DNA of 64,000 nt from Bacillus sp. cl95 (GCF_900115925.1 NZ_FOYF01000004.1:148507-212506); one strand, 5' to 3'; counted from the first letter of the stretch, positions 24,158 through 34,257 are shown. Numbers and translations: made by a program. The notes: generated by a model from the letters alone, not told the origin.

Positions 24158-24502
24158 TTAATTTTGTTTCAATTCGTTCCATTGCTTTTCAAAATTCATG
24201 AACGGATCGCTTTCTTCTTTTAATGGTGACTCGCTTCTATTCCATTTCTTGTAGACAACGTATAAAACATATAGCGCTACAACACCTAGGATGGCTGGAG
24301 CATTGTGAGCTGCTGCCATTAAGGCAATGAAACCGGCAAAGCCCCATCCAATCTTGCTTCCAGTTGACTCAGACTTCATGAACTTTTTGAAAACGAAATA
24401 CATTATCGCAAGACTGATCACCATTCCGATCATCGGGCCAACTGTTGCTAACAACACCATGGCCGCTAAACCTCCTGCTAAAAGTAAACCAAATTTCTTC
24501 AT
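24158..24502 (-). CDS. liaI: LiaI-like small membrane protein
   Basis: 114 residues with three or four membrane helices and a polar tail ending MNFEKQWNELKQN. In B. subtilis, LiaI anchors LiaH at the membrane. Identity rests on position as first gene of the lia operon and on the helix layout; sequence conservation of this family is low. A strong GAGGAGG precedes the ATG. Confidence 0.8.
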   Translation of the reverse strand: MKKFGLLLAGGLAAMVLLATVGPMIGMVISLAIMYFVFKKFMKSESTGSKIGWGFAGFIALMAAAHNAPAILGVVALYVLYVVYKKWNRSESPLKEESDPFMNFEKQWNELKQN

Positions 24503-24585
24503 TTACGTTTCCTCCTCTCTTTCATGTATTCATCTTACCTCTCTGGCGAATTTCTCATAACGAGCTTGAGCTTGATTTTCATATA

Positions 24586-24600
24586 GGTCCCGAGACGTAG
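24586..24600 (-). promoter_or_regulatory. Candidate LiaR operator upstream of liaI
   Basis: GGTCCCGAGACGTAG (plus-strand reading), about 85 bases before liaI, contains CCGAGAC, which resembles the core I recall of the LiaR box. Weak evidence. Confidence 0.3.
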
Positions 24601-24602
24601 AA

Positions 24603-24631
24603 AGAGTCAGCCCGCTAAACAGACTGACCCT
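24603..24631 (-). terminator. Terminator of the LysM-CAP gene
   Basis: Minus-strand arms GGGTCAG and CTGACTC with TTTCT after. It lies just upstream of the lia promoter. Confidence 0.6.
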
Positions 24632-24651
24632 TCTTTGAAAAATATAGATTT

Positions 24652-25266
24652 CTATTTAGAAATAAACATTTGCGTCCAATAGTAACGTTGTGAACCGCCT
24701 TGCGCATAACCAACTCCAATATGAGTGTAGCTCTGGCTAAGGATATTCTTACGGTGACCTGGGCTGTTCATCCAAGCTTGAACAACTGAGGCTGCAGTCG
24801 TTTGTCCTGCTGCAATATTTTCACCAGCAGCATTATAGTGAATACCAAAGTTCTTCATCATCGTAAATGGATCACCGTATGTTGGGCTTGTGTGAGAGAA
24901 ATAGTTTTTGTCTCTCATATCATTGGATTTGTAACGTGCCACCCTTGAAAGCTCCCAATCAGCCACGAGTGGTTTCAAACCGTATTTCGCACGTTCTTGG
25001 TTTGTTAATTGAATGACTTGATGTTCGACACTTTTTACAGCATCGTAATTCGGAATGTTAACCTTTTGTCCTGGATAGATTAAGTTCGGATTTGGAAATT
25101 GCGGGTTTGCTTCAATAATTTCAGATATGCCTACCTGATATTTCACCGCAATTTTCCAAAGGGAATCACCAGGTTGAACTGTGTAAACCTGCTGCGCAAA
25201 GGAAATGGCTGGCACACAAACGAGTGCCATAAGAAACATAAAGCCTGCTATTAATACCTTTTTCAT
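24652..25266 (-). CDS. Secreted LysM plus CAP (SCP/PR1) domain protein
   Basis: 204 residues: signal peptide to about residue 24 (cleavage near SFAQQ), a LysM cell-wall-binding domain (about 26-72, VQPGDSLWKIAVKYQVGISEI) and a CAP domain (about 80-204, LTNQERAKYGLKPL, GENIAAGQTTA, MNSPGHRKNIL). Similar Bacillus proteins (YkwD, SafA-like) sit on the wall or spore coat; the CAP activity is unknown. GGAGGTG precedes the ATG. Confidence 0.9.
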   Translation of the reverse strand: MKKVLIAGFMFLMALVCVPAISFAQQVYTVQPGDSLWKIAVKYQVGISEIIEANPQFPNPNLIYPGQKVNIPNYDAVKSVEHQVIQLTNQERAKYGLKPLVADWELSRVARYKSNDMRDKNYFSHTSPTYGDPFTMMKNFGIHYNAAGENIAAGQTTAASVVQAWMNSPGHRKNILSQSYTHIGVGYAQGGSQRYYWTQMFISK

Positions 25267-25458
25267 CTTTAACTTGCACCTCCGATAATAGGATGTGAGT
25301 TACCGATAAAAATATTCACTTCAAGACTGCCTGCATGACTTATTTTTGAAATGAGGATTCATCCATGTGATGGAAGGGAAAGGCATCTTCAGGAGAGCTT
25401 TTGTATATTTTGAAAGTCAGCGCTGATAATAAAAAAATGAAAATAGGGAGGAATTTGT

Positions 25459-25845
25459 TTGAAGGAACTAACTTGGATGACATATTTGATGCTCATACTG
25501 GCAAGTTACAGGCTAACTCACTTAGTTGTATTTGATAAGATAACGGAATTTATCAGAAAGCCATTTATGAAAAAAATTGAAATTCAAACCGACCACGGAA
25601 CAGAAACAAAGAATGTACCGAAGTCGATGTTCGGTTATCTACTCAATTGTTATTGGTGTACAGGAATTTGGAGTGCCATTTTCCTCGGCACAGCATACCT
25701 TCTCATCCCCAAAGTAACCTTTGTCATCATTCTTATCCTTTCCATTGCTGGCGGACAATCAATTCTTGAATCCTTTGTAGGAGTTAACATAAAGAGAGTC
25801 AGCTACCTAGCCCATCAACAACATGAACAAGAAAAAAAGAACTAG
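25459..25845 (+). CDS. DUF1360-family membrane protein (YjcA type)
   Basis: 128 residues with three membrane helices. NCYWCTGIW, a CxxC at a helix end, is the family signature. The B. subtilis relative YjcA is linked to sporulation. The TTG start at 25459 has AGGGAGG eight bases upstream. The polar loop QTDHGTETKNVPKS lies between helices one and two. Confidence 0.78.
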   Translation: MKELTWMTYLMLILASYRLTHLVVFDKITEFIRKPFMKKIEIQTDHGTETKNVPKSMFGYLLNCYWCTGIWSAIFLGTAYLLIPKVTFVIILILSIAGGQSILESFVGVNIKRVSYLAHQQHEQEKKN

Positions 25846-25873
25846 GATGATGCCTGGTTCTTTTCTTGTGTCA

Positions 25874-26614
25874 TCATGTATCCATTTTTATCAAATCCCA
25901 AGGAGTAATAATCCCCACAGGCTTTTCTTCCTTTGAACCATTAGGTGTGACAATAACTGCTTCAAGTTTATTGCCGTCCTGAACTCGTCCTTCAAACAAA
26001 TCCTCAAGATCAAATACGTTTTGATTAGGTGTAATGAATTGAACGTTTCTCTCCTTTTCATACGATTGAAGGTCGAAAACCTTTATTCCTTTAAGGTCAA
26101 TGGTATGTCCATTTATCTTCTCAGCGAAAAAGCTGCGTAACCCGCCTTCTGTTAATAGGAATACAAATTTATTACCTCTATAGATGGGAAATTGTGAATA
26201 CGGATCATCCTTCGTGTCCTCAAGAAAGTCCTTCACTTCTTCAAAAGCATCGTATGTTTTTACTCGACCTGATGCAATCGACAATACCGAGGGTGGACTT
26301 TGCAGAAACTGCGAAATGTTTTCGATTCTTTCTACTACCTCAAGATGAGGTTCTGCAATATAGAAATTCTCTCGGCTTTTTTCGTGTACCAAGGCATTTC
26401 TTAACCGTGCATAGCTTTTCAAATCATCAAAGAAATTTCGGATGGAAGCATGTCTATTCTTTGCTTTATGCAATAAATCTAGGAAGTGGTCACTGTCCTC
26501 AAGTTTTACAAGTTTGCGAAGTTCGGTATGAATTTGATTGAATGCAATTTCGAACCTCTCTGACTTTTCCCGTTGCTTTTGAATCTCTTTTACTGATTCA
26601 GTGGATTCTAACAT
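25874..26614 (-). CDS. CBS-domain-like protein with N-terminal helical region
   Basis: 246 residues. The first 85 are helical, with SYARLRNALVHEK, which resembles a HEPN or DUF86-like RNA-associated helix pair. The rest looks like a diverged CBS pair (SVLSIASGRVKTYDAFEEVKDFLED; FPIYRGNKFVFLLTEGGLRSFF; GIITPWDLIKM), which would bind a nucleotide. ATG 26614 with AGGTGAT upstream is preferred to GTG 26623. It follows the phosphotransferase gene by 13 bases and is likely co-transcribed. Confidence 0.7.
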   Translation of the reverse strand: MLESTESVKEIQKQREKSERFEIAFNQIHTELRKLVKLEDSDHFLDLLHKAKNRHASIRNFFDDLKSYARLRNALVHEKSRENFYIAEPHLEVVERIENISQFLQSPPSVLSIASGRVKTYDAFEEVKDFLEDTKDDPYSQFPIYRGNKFVFLLTEGGLRSFFAEKINGHTIDLKGIKVFDLQSYEKERNVQFITPNQNVFDLEDLFEGRVQDGNKLEAVIVTPNGSKEEKPVGIITPWDLIKMDT

Positions 26615-26627
26615 ACCTATCACCTAC

Positions 26628-27554
26628 TTATGATAATGATGATTCCCACCCTTCAAGGGCTGTATGAATACTTTCCTGCGCTGCTTTTACTATTTCTCCA
26701 TCTTGCAGATCATGTCCATATACGAGTAGCAAGACAGCCGTATAGATGGCTTTAAATCTTGCCAGCTTTTTTGTCTCTCCTTTTACTTGTCCATATTTTT
26801 CGAAAAATAATCCCCTTCCGCTATTGGGTATAAAACTATACGCGATTGAAAGGTCTACCGCCGGATTTCCAATATGCGTGTCGCCCCAATCAATAATCCC
26901 TGATACTTCATTTTGGCTATTAAGTAACAGGTTACGAATATGTAAATCCCCATGGACTAGCACTAGAGGTCCTGCCGTTTCTATCTGCTCTAACGAATCC
27001 ACATACTTCGTGAGCAATTCTACCTGTGCTATCAGTTGATTGCCAACAGCCTTTTGCACATAATTCTTGAGTTGTTCCTTCCTTTTTTTAATGCTGAGAC
27101 GTTCAAGTGTGTCATACGGTACACCCAGACCTTCAGCGAGATTAATTGGAATGCTATGCAACACTTTTAAGAATTCTGCAAGTCGTTCAACTGATTTCAG
27201 ACGATCATCGTGGTTGACTGTAGAAGGGGTGATTCCCTCGACTAAACGATAACCTGTAAAGGACCAAGGATAATTTTCAGATGGATGACCGAAAAAGATT
27301 GGTTTGGGAATGGCCATGCTAGCTGTTGCTACGATTGCAGGTAGGAGCATATTCTCTATCTCCAATAATTCGTGTCCAACTTCCCTACGCGGAAAACGAA
27401 ATACGTATTGGTTATTTACCTTAAAAACAGTATTATCAAAACCTTTTCCGATTAATTTTATTGTAATCGGAGATAATTGTGGAAATTGTGAGAGGATAAG
27501 CCCTTCTGCCTCTTTCTCGGTCAAAACAATTTCTGCTGTCCAAGGCTGTGGCAT
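26628..27554 (-). CDS. Aminoglycoside phosphotransferase-family kinase
   Basis: 308 residues of the APH kinase fold. The catalytic loop is VHGDLHIRNLL and the metal-binding motif IIDWGDTHIGNPAVDL. It phosphorylates a small molecule that may or may not be an antibiotic; the family includes many housekeeping kinases. The start at 27554 follows AAAGGAGG by seven bases; the open frame continues to 27638 without support. Confidence 0.85.
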   Translation of the reverse strand: MPQPWTAEIVLTEKEAEGLILSQFPQLSPITIKLIGKGFDNTVFKVNNQYVFRFPRREVGHELLEIENMLLPAIVATASMAIPKPIFFGHPSENYPWSFTGYRLVEGITPSTVNHDDRLKSVERLAEFLKVLHSIPINLAEGLGVPYDTLERLSIKKRKEQLKNYVQKAVGNQLIAQVELLTKYVDSLEQIETAGPLVLVHGDLHIRNLLLNSQNEVSGIIDWGDTHIGNPAVDLSIAYSFIPNSGRGLFFEKYGQVKGETKKLARFKAIYTAVLLLVYGHDLQDGEIVKAAQESIHTALEGWESSLS

Positions 27555-27737
27555 CTTTATTCCTCCTTTGTAAATGAATATCTTTTTTATTATTTTATCT
27601 CTTCGTTTAACATCTTCAAAATAATTGCTATTTTTCAAAGCAAAGGGAATATGTCCATAGTTATCAAGTTCAGCACATGAAATGTAGATTTTTGGAAAAG
27701 TTAAGTCTAGTGATTTTTTTAAAAGGAGGATTTATAG

Positions 27738-29261
27738 ATGGATATCACAAACGAAATGCCTCAATTTCCTAAAACGTATTGGAGAGAAACCAATCTTCCA
27801 CAATTCGCTAAACTAGAGACTGATCTACACGTTGATGTAGCGATTGTAGGAGCAGGAATTACGGGGATTACTACTGCCTACTTACTAAGTAAAGCAGGTT
27901 TAAAGGTCGGGGTCATGGAAGCCGGCAGCATCCTAAATGGAACGACCGGCCATACAACTGCCAAGATTACAGCTCAGCACGGTCTGATATACGATGAATT
28001 GATTAGCCACTTCGGAGAAGAAAAAGCGAAACTTTATTATGAATCTAATAAACAGGCGCTTGATTTCATAAGGAATGTGATTCAAGAGCATGGAATAGAT
28101 TGCGATTTTAGTGAGCAGGATGCCTTTATTTATTCCACAACCGAAGAATATCAATCAAAGCTTGAAAAGGAGTATGAGGCATACCAAAGACTTGGAATCC
28201 CCGGTGAACTGTCAGACAGCATTCCTTTTAATATAAGTATTAAAAATGCCCTATCCATGAAAGGACAGGCTCAATTTCACCCCTTGAAGTATTTGACTCA
28301 CCTTGTGAAAGAGGCAACAGCGAATGGTTGTGAATTTTATGAAAATACAACGGCAATCGATGTCGAGGACGGTGACTCTCCTATCATCTCTACAAAATCC
28401 GGTAACAAAGTGACGTGCAAACATCTTGTCGTCGCATCACACTTTCCATTCTATGATGGAATGGGATTCTATTTTGCGCGAATGCATGCTGAAAGATCCT
28501 ATGTCATTGGAATTAAGACGAAGGAAGAATTTCCAGGCGGCATGTACATTAGCGCTGATAGTCCAACACGTTCGATCCGAAGCACTCCGCTCGATGACGG
28601 TCAACTTATTTTAATCGGCGGGGAAAGCCATAAAACCGGACAAGGCAAGGATACATTAAGATACTATGAGGCATTGCAGGAATTTTCGGGAGAAGTGTTT
28701 GGACAAAGTGAGTATATCTACCGCTGGTCAGCACAAGATTTAGTCTCCCTCGATAAGGTGCCATATATCGGTCCAATCAAATCGGACAAAAAGAATATCT
28801 TAGTTGCAACCGGCTATAAAAAATGGGGCATGACAAGCGGTACGGTAGCCGCTCAGCTTATGACTGATTTGATTACGGCTCGTGAGAATTCATACGTTGA
28901 TGTTTATACACCATCGCGCTTCAATGCCGACCCAAGCTTAAAAAATCTAATCACTCAAAACCTTGATGTAGCAGCCCACTTATTGAAAGGGAAGCTCGAA
29001 TTCGTTCCTAAGAGTACTAGAGATTTAGAAAATGACCAAGGTTCTGTTGTCATTGTAAATGGTAAGAGAGCAGGCGCTTATAAGGATAAAAACGGCGAGT
29101 TATTTATCGTCGATACGACCTGCACACATCTGGGATGCGAGTGTGAATGGAATCATGCCGAAAAGACATGGGATTGCTCGTGTCACGGTTCAAGATTTGC
29201 TTATTCAGGCGAAGTAGTCGAAGGACCTGCCAAGAAACCTCTGAAAAAGATTAGCGACTGA
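27738..29261 (+). CDS. yhfW: FAD-dependent oxidoreductase fused to a Rieske [2Fe-2S] domain (YhfW)
   Basis: 507 residues. The N-terminal DAO-type FAD domain has VAIVGAGITGITTAYLLSKAGLKVGVME (dinucleotide fold, split here as GAGITGITTAYLL) and TTGHTTAKITAQHG. The C-terminal Rieske domain (about 425-507) carries CTHLGCECEW and CSCHGSRF, which hold all four cluster ligands. The fusion feeds electrons between FAD and the cluster; the substrate is unknown. AAGGAGG precedes the ATG. It stands as a single gene. Confidence 0.92.
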   Translation: MDITNEMPQFPKTYWRETNLPQFAKLETDLHVDVAIVGAGITGITTAYLLSKAGLKVGVMEAGSILNGTTGHTTAKITAQHGLIYDELISHFGEEKAKLYYESNKQALDFIRNVIQEHGIDCDFSEQDAFIYSTTEEYQSKLEKEYEAYQRLGIPGELSDSIPFNISIKNALSMKGQAQFHPLKYLTHLVKEATANGCEFYENTTAIDVEDGDSPIISTKSGNKVTCKHLVVASHFPFYDGMGFYFARMHAERSYVIGIKTKEEFPGGMYISADSPTRSIRSTPLDDGQLILIGGESHKTGQGKDTLRYYEALQEFSGEVFGQSEYIYRWSAQDLVSLDKVPYIGPIKSDKKNILVATGYKKWGMTSGTVAAQLMTDLITARENSYVDVYTPSRFNADPSLKNLITQNLDVAAHLLKGKLEFVPKSTRDLENDQGSVVIVNGKRAGAYKDKNGELFIVDTTCTHLGCECEWNHAEKTWDCSCHGSRFAYSGEVVEGPAKKPLKKISD

Positions 29262-29268
29262 TAGAAAT

Positions 29269-29297
29269 AAGCCCACACAGACCAGATGTGTGGGCTT
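29269..29297 (+). terminator. Hairpin after yhfW
   Basis: Perfect stem AAGCCCACACA/TGTGTGGGCTT with a 7-base loop; the T tract is weak (CAATTTGATTT). Confidence 0.75.
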
Positions 29298-29321
29298 CAA
29301 TTTGATTTGGGAGGCTGAAAA

Positions 29322-29426
29322 TTTGATTTCGCAAGATTTGGGAGGATTTCCGCAAGATTCCACTCATTTTTTGCAAGATTCCTAGCGGTTTTCGCAAGAA
29401 TCCAGGTTCGTTTCGCAAGATTGAAA
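29322..29426. repeat. Imperfect 21-bp tandem array, five units with core GCAAGATT
   Basis: GCAAGATT or GCAAGAAT begins at 29331, 29352, 29373, 29394 and 29415, so the spacing is exactly 21 each time. The core is preceded by TTTC or TTT in every unit; the other bases differ. Located downstream of yhfW. Confidence 0.8.
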
Positions 29427-29520
29427 TATTTCAGGGATAATATGGAAGATAGCGCGGGCGGAATTTACTTTTTTTGTAAAAACTGAAATAAAGAAGTGAG
29501 GCTTTTACACCTCTCAGTTG

Positions 29521-29604
29521 AATCCCGCGAGTTTATACAGAAATCCCACTTGATTTCAGAAAAATCCCGCGCAAATCCTCGAGTATTACGCCTGTCTGAA
29601 AATC
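29521..29604. repeat. Imperfect 21-bp tandem array, three to four units with core AATCCC
   Basis: AATCCC begins at 29521, 29542 and 29563 (spacing 21), and a diverged unit TATTACGCCTGTC follows. The words CGCGCAAATC and GCCTGTC also occur in the array at 19871. Confidence 0.7.
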
Positions 29605-29625
29605 CAACTAGCATAACCTAAAAAA

Positions 29626-29651
29626 AAGAAGCCCATTACTTCAGGCTTCTT
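29626..29651 (-). terminator. Terminator of the 43-aa gene
   Basis: Minus-strand stem AAGAAGCC/GGCTTCTT followed by TTTTTTT. Confidence 0.82.
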
Positions 29652-29658
29652 CTCACTT

Positions 29659-29790
29659 TTAGTCATTAGGACGATTTCTTTTTACATTTTCCTGTCCCGT
29701 TGTGAACTCCACTAATTCGGAACTTGTTTTGCCTTTTTTCACATTGTTGTTCGCTTGCGCATTTTTGTTACCTAACTTCGTTTTTCCCAT
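29659..29790 (-). CDS. Small Asn/Lys-rich protein, possibly a minor spore protein (43 aa)
   Basis: ATG 29790 has AGGAGG eight bases upstream and gives a 43-residue product, MGKTKLGNKNAQANNNVKKG to NRPND, rich in Asn, Lys and Gln and free of Cys and Trp. Composition and size resemble small acid-soluble spore proteins, and NAQ...TTGQ weakly recalls the gamma type. I cannot assign it to a named family. It has its own terminator. Confidence 0.5.
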   Translation of the reverse strand: MGKTKLGNKNAQANNNVKKGKTSSELVEFTTGQENVKRNRPND

Positions 29791-30062
29791 CTGACTCGCC
29801 TCCTTTTCCCACTTTCCTTCGTAGTATGGATGCCTGTCAGAATTATTATTCGCACTATAAAATGGGAGGTATACGATATTTGGTCGACTATTTAAGACCA
29901 TAGGCACACTCGATTAAAACCGCCTGCTTCCCATTGTCAGCCAGGAAAATAATGGCTTAGAGACCCTTGGAAGATCTTGGAGAATATATTCTTATTCATT
30001 GGATGAATCCTTTTCAAAAAAAGAAAAAGCTGCACCAGATTATGTCTGATACAGCCTTTGGA

Positions 30063-31205
30063 TTAGTATTTTTTTGCGTGCTTTCCGTCTGCAATTTTAC
30101 CCATATAAAAAACTTTACGATTAACCGGAACGTTCAATTCACGGGCAAACTGGCGCAATTCGCGTTCCTCACGATCCGTTACTAGAGAGATGACTGTGCC
30201 ATCCGCTCCGAAACGTCCTGTTCTTCCAGAACGGTGAACGTACTGCTTGATATCCTGCGGGAAGTCGAAGTGGACAACATGGGTAACACCTTTAATGTCG
30301 AGACCACGTGCCGCTACATCTGTTGCAATCATCATGTTCACCTTTCCATCTCGGAAACTGTTCAATGCATTTTGACGCTCCACTTTATTCATGTCACTGT
30401 GAAGAACTTTCACAGATAAATCTTTAAAGTTCAGCTTTTCAGACATGACTGTAATCTCGGCAATATCGTTAATGAAAGCTAAGGCCTTTATATTCTCTAA
30501 ACGAATAATCTTTTCAAGCATTTTCATCTTGTCGCGAGGCTCACAACTGAAGAAGATATGTTCAACTTTACCTTCTGTAATGGTTTCATCCTTTTTAACG
30601 CGAATAATTTCAGCGTCCTTCGTCAGTTCTTTCGCTTTTTGTTCCGTTTGAGCAGGCAGTGTCGCTGAAAATAACAACACTTGACGAGCAGCGAGCGTTG
30701 ACTTCACGATGTTTTGCACAGTCGCATAATGTTCAGGAACAAGCAATTGATCGCCTTCATCAAGGACAACAATCTTGACTTCGTGCATTTTTAATTTCTT
30801 TTGTTTGATGAGCTCAAGCATTCTGCCTGGAGTTCCGAAAACAACTTGTGGGCGCTTCTTCAGTTTTTCAAGCTGTCTCTTCACATTGGCACCACCAATG
30901 AAAGTAGCACCTCGAATCCCACTACCTTCCGACCACTTTTGGAATTCCTGATACACTTGCATGACAAGTTCTTGTGAGGAAGCTAATACTACTGCCTGCA
31001 CTCCGCCTTGTTCAGGATTAATTTTTTCTAATACTGGTAAAAGGTAAGCAAGTGTCTTTCCTGTCCCTGTCGGGGATTCAGCAATTAAGTCTCTTCCTTC
31101 AATTGCATGCGGAATTGCATTTGTCTGAATCGTCGTCGGTTGATTGAATTCAGACTTTTTCCACACATTTTGTATAAATGGCTTTAAAGTTTCTATATTA
31201 AACAT
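30063..31205 (-). CDS. yfmL: DEAD-box-type RNA helicase YfmL
   Basis: ATP-dependent RNA helicase of 380 residues; YfmL of B. subtilis helps build ribosomes in the cold. Motifs seen: Q motif region FNQPTTIQTNAIPHAIEGRD, motif I SPTGTGKT, motif II in the variant form DEGD (VVLDEGDQLLV), motif III SAT, and HRSGRTGRFG as motif VI. The C-terminus is short, with no RNA-binding extension. The ATG at 31205 is better spaced from AGGAG than the one before it. Confidence 0.92.
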   Translation of the reverse strand: MFNIETLKPFIQNVWKKSEFNQPTTIQTNAIPHAIEGRDLIAESPTGTGKTLAYLLPVLEKINPEQGGVQAVVLASSQELVMQVYQEFQKWSEGSGIRGATFIGGANVKRQLEKLKKRPQVVFGTPGRMLELIKQKKLKMHEVKIVVLDEGDQLLVPEHYATVQNIVKSTLAARQVLLFSATLPAQTEQKAKELTKDAEIIRVKKDETITEGKVEHIFFSCEPRDKMKMLEKIIRLENIKALAFINDIAEITVMSEKLNFKDLSVKVLHSDMNKVERQNALNSFRDGKVNMMIATDVAARGLDIKGVTHVVHFDFPQDIKQYVHRSGRTGRFGADGTVISLVTDREERELRQFARELNVPVNRKVFYMGKIADGKHAKKY

Positions 31206-31357
31206 CATGATCTCCTTTAGGTGTTTCTTTCTATTATAGTGCTATTTCAAGTCGTTCATCCACTTTGCGTCGTTTTTGATACTAACGTATGGAAGTGTCA
31301 ATGTCTACCCAATAGGTAAAGAATACACGCTGAATTTCATATGGACAATGAAAAAAG

Positions 31358-31390
31358 ACATCGAGCTGAATCTAAAATTCAGCCCGATGC
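31358..31390 (-). terminator. Terminator of inhA
   Basis: Minus-strand arms CATCGGGCTGAAT/ATTCAGCTCGATG with one G-U, followed by TCTTTTTTC. Confidence 0.85.
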
Positions 31391-31401
31391 CTTCAATTGT
31401 C

Positions 31402-33807
31402 TTACTTGTGGATCCAAACAACCCCAGCAGAGTTGTCGTTTGCTTCGCCAAGAACTTGGAATTTCAATCCTAAGTTTGGAACTTTACGTCCTGCGTCAGG
31501 AATTGCAGTATTCATATAAGTTTTAGAATCGTCGAATCCAGATACGCCAGGAAGCCCTTTGTAATCAAAGATGCCACGAGCAGCGTTATTAATATACCAC
31601 TTCGGTGTCTTATCTAATGAGAACGCCGCATCTGCCACTTGGTATCTAGTACTTTGAGCTACAGAAGGTTTTCCGTTTAGAGTACCAATAATCGCTTGTG
31701 GATGTGAGTCAACTACTCCAAGGAACCCTTCACCTGGGTGAAGTCCAACCCAGTTATCTAAATAACTGTCGTCAGCGTACCATACAACCAATCCAGTATT
31801 GTATTTTACTCCACGTGAGAATTCAAGTGCTTTGTCAGAACCAGCCCAGTTTCTCCACTCTAGGTAGTAGTAGTGATCTTTGTAATCAAATCCATTTGAT
31901 GCAACAAATCCGTCCATGGTAACTTTGGCAGTGCCTTCTGCATCATCCGATAATACTACTTGGCCATCTACTGTTACAGTAAGATTATCCATTGCAAATC
32001 CATCTAATGCTAGACCGCCGTCCGTAACATATTCAAATACTAATTTCACTTTCTTACCTTTGAATTGGCTTAAGTCATAAGACTTGTCAACCCATTGACC
32101 TTTTGTTGATTCAGCACGAGCATCGCCATCTGTATCAGTGTCACCAAAAGTATCAAGAATAATTGTTCCATCGCTTGTGACAGCTTTTACATATGCATAA
32201 TCATAATCAAATTCGATATCGTATAAAGCTTTGAAATCAACCTTTGCATTTGTAGCATTCGTTAAATCGATTTCTGGAGTTGTTAAAGTAGTATGAAGGT
32301 CATCGCCTTTTGTACTGTAGTAGTACTTTGCACCAAATGCTGGCTGGATGCCTTTTACAGCCTTCTTAGGAAGGTTGACTTTCACAATACCAGGATTTTT
32401 TGACTTCGTGACACTTTGGTCAATTGTTGCAAAATAACCTTTTTTGTTGATGTCTTTATAATCAATTTCAGTAATATTAGCCCAGTTACCGCCAATTGTC
32501 TTTTGGAAGAAATCCTTATTTTGTGGAGAGAAGCTTGGTGCTGCAGTACCAGCAATCTTCCCGTTCCAGCTTCCACCCGACATGATAGACCATGAAGCTA
32601 CTGGCTCACCTTGACCAGAGTATTGCGTGTCATACTCATCTGGTAAACCTAAATCATGACCGAATTCGTGAGCAAAAACACCAACAGCTCCATCTTCAGG
32701 CTCGATAGTGTAATCATAAGCGGCCATTTTCCCGCCCCAATAACCTACTTTTGCTGTTGTGTTTGCAACTGGATATACTCCGTTTAGTGTCCAGCGATGA
32801 GACCAAATTGCATCGTCACCTAATTTACCACCGCCAGCTTCCTGACCAACTCCAGCATGAAGAACCATTAAGTGATCGACTAGACCGTCTGGCTCATTAC
32901 GATTTCCGTCACCATCTAAATCATATTGGTCAAACTCATCATAATCAGCCAAATTGATGCCTTTTGTTACAGCTGCATTCAATGCATCCTTAACAAGATC
33001 ACGGGGTCCTTTAGGAGCTAAATTATCATGACCTCCTGCAGGATTATCATCGCCGTACTCTTTAGCATTTCCTGGAACAGTTAACCAATCAGATACTTGT
33101 CCTTCAACTGTATAGCTACCACCTGATTGTTCTTCATAATATTGTTTGAATGTCTTTACCTTACTTCCATCAAATAACGTGAAGTCTTTGTCACCAAACA
33201 ACATTTTTTGATAATGTTCACGGTTAAAGTCAGTTGCATACATATAACCTGGTTCCTGGACAATGTTATTATGCTTAAAATCGGCGTACTCTACTAATAG
33301 TACAAGGACCTTGTCTTTACGCACACTACCACTGTATGTAGCTTGCTTAGCAGGATCAACTTTTACTAAACCGTTAAATGAAGTTGCTGCCGTAGACGTT
33401 CCATTGCCTTTTTGAAGCTGCTTTGTTAGCTGTTGCTTTTGCTTAGCTACAAAGTCCTTTGCTTTCTTGTCAAAAGCTTGTTGTTCGTTTGTAACGGTTT
33501 TTTCAGCATGGGCTTGCTCACTCTTTTCCCCTTGCTTCTTTTCAATATATGTCTGAACTGCCTTTTGAACCTGGGCATTAGTTGCATTTTTGGCAACTAG
33601 ACCACGATCCTTTAGTGCTTTTGCTAGACGATCTTGGTCAACTACATTCATATCTATCGGTGCCGATTCAACAGATGTAGCTGCTGAAACCGATTTTGGC
33701 GTTGCAGTAGAACCGACAAACGACCCTGCGAATAAAGTTGAAGCCATGATTGTGCTTGCTGTGATGCTTGAGAAAACTTTTAGTGACTTGTTTTGCTTCT
33801 TACCCAA
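31402..33807 (-). CDS. inhA: Immune inhibitor A, secreted M6 metalloprotease
   Basis: Secreted zinc protease that cuts host or environmental proteins; 801 residues match InhA of the B. cereus group. A signal peptide (first about 42 residues, SVSAATS) is followed by a propeptide, a catalytic domain with [17 protein letters not shown] near residue 380, a [15 protein letters not shown] calcium loop, and C-terminal beta domains. The start is TTG at 33807, seven bases after GGGGGG; no ATG lies close by. A single gene with its own terminator. Confidence 0.95.
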   Translation of the reverse strand: MGKKQNKSLKVFSSITASTIMASTLFAGSFVGSTATPKSVSAATSVESAPIDMNVVDQDRLAKALKDRGLVAKNATNAQVQKAVQTYIEKKQGEKSEQAHAEKTVTNEQQAFDKKAKDFVAKQKQQLTKQLQKGNGTSTAATSFNGLVKVDPAKQATYSGSVRKDKVLVLLVEYADFKHNNIVQEPGYMYATDFNREHYQKMLFGDKDFTLFDGSKVKTFKQYYEEQSGGSYTVEGQVSDWLTVPGNAKEYGDDNPAGGHDNLAPKGPRDLVKDALNAAVTKGINLADYDEFDQYDLDGDGNRNEPDGLVDHLMVLHAGVGQEAGGGKLGDDAIWSHRWTLNGVYPVANTTAKVGYWGGKMAAYDYTIEPEDGAVGVFAHEFGHDLGLPDEYDTQYSGQGEPVASWSIMSGGSWNGKIAGTAAPSFSPQNKDFFQKTIGGNWANITEIDYKDINKKGYFATIDQSVTKSKNPGIVKVNLPKKAVKGIQPAFGAKYYYSTKGDDLHTTLTTPEIDLTNATNAKVDFKALYDIEFDYDYAYVKAVTSDGTIILDTFGDTDTDGDARAESTKGQWVDKSYDLSQFKGKKVKLVFEYVTDGGLALDGFAMDNLTVTVDGQVVLSDDAEGTAKVTMDGFVASNGFDYKDHYYYLEWRNWAGSDKALEFSRGVKYNTGLVVWYADDSYLDNWVGLHPGEGFLGVVDSHPQAIIGTLNGKPSVAQSTRYQVADAAFSLDKTPKWYINNAARGIFDYKGLPGVSGFDDSKTYMNTAIPDAGRKVPNLGLKFQVLGEANDNSAGVVWIHK

Positions 33808-34257
33808 TCGAATACCCCCCGTTTTGATAGATTAATAGATGTAATATTATTGTGTTTCCAATCTGATAATCATCCTATCAAATTGATTAAATATTGTAAA
33901 TATTAAAACTACTAACCTACAAAACTAGTGTAAATAGGTGTTAAAGTAACAAATTATGTGTATTTACGCAACAAATTTCTTCCTATTTTTTACTGGATAA
34001 ATATTCCTTTTTACTATTTGCGGATAACTTTTTCAATGCAACGCAAACAAGCAAAAAAGTAATTCTTTTGCTCTTCCAAAAGTGTTCCGTTAACAAATCC
34101 AAATGAATAGAGATGAAAAATCTTATTTTGTCTTTTTGAAGGATTTGTGAAGTCAATTATGACAGTATTGTGAACATCCACGTTCAGACGATTAAAGCAG
34201 TAGGTATTGATGATAAAATAATAAACGAGATGATAACACTATATCGGAGTTGAAAAG
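33808..34257. other. Divergent intergenic region between inhA and a secreted-protein gene
   Basis: AT-rich, 450 bases. It must hold promoters for both genes. TTAAAG and TAAAAT spaced 16 bases before 34258 could serve the plus-strand gene. No repeat or RNA was recognised. Confidence 0.4.

Noticed and set aside
29322-29604. CRISPR array
   Set aside because: The repeated cores are 6-8 bases with a 21-base period; CRISPR repeats are longer, nearly identical and separated by long unique spacers.
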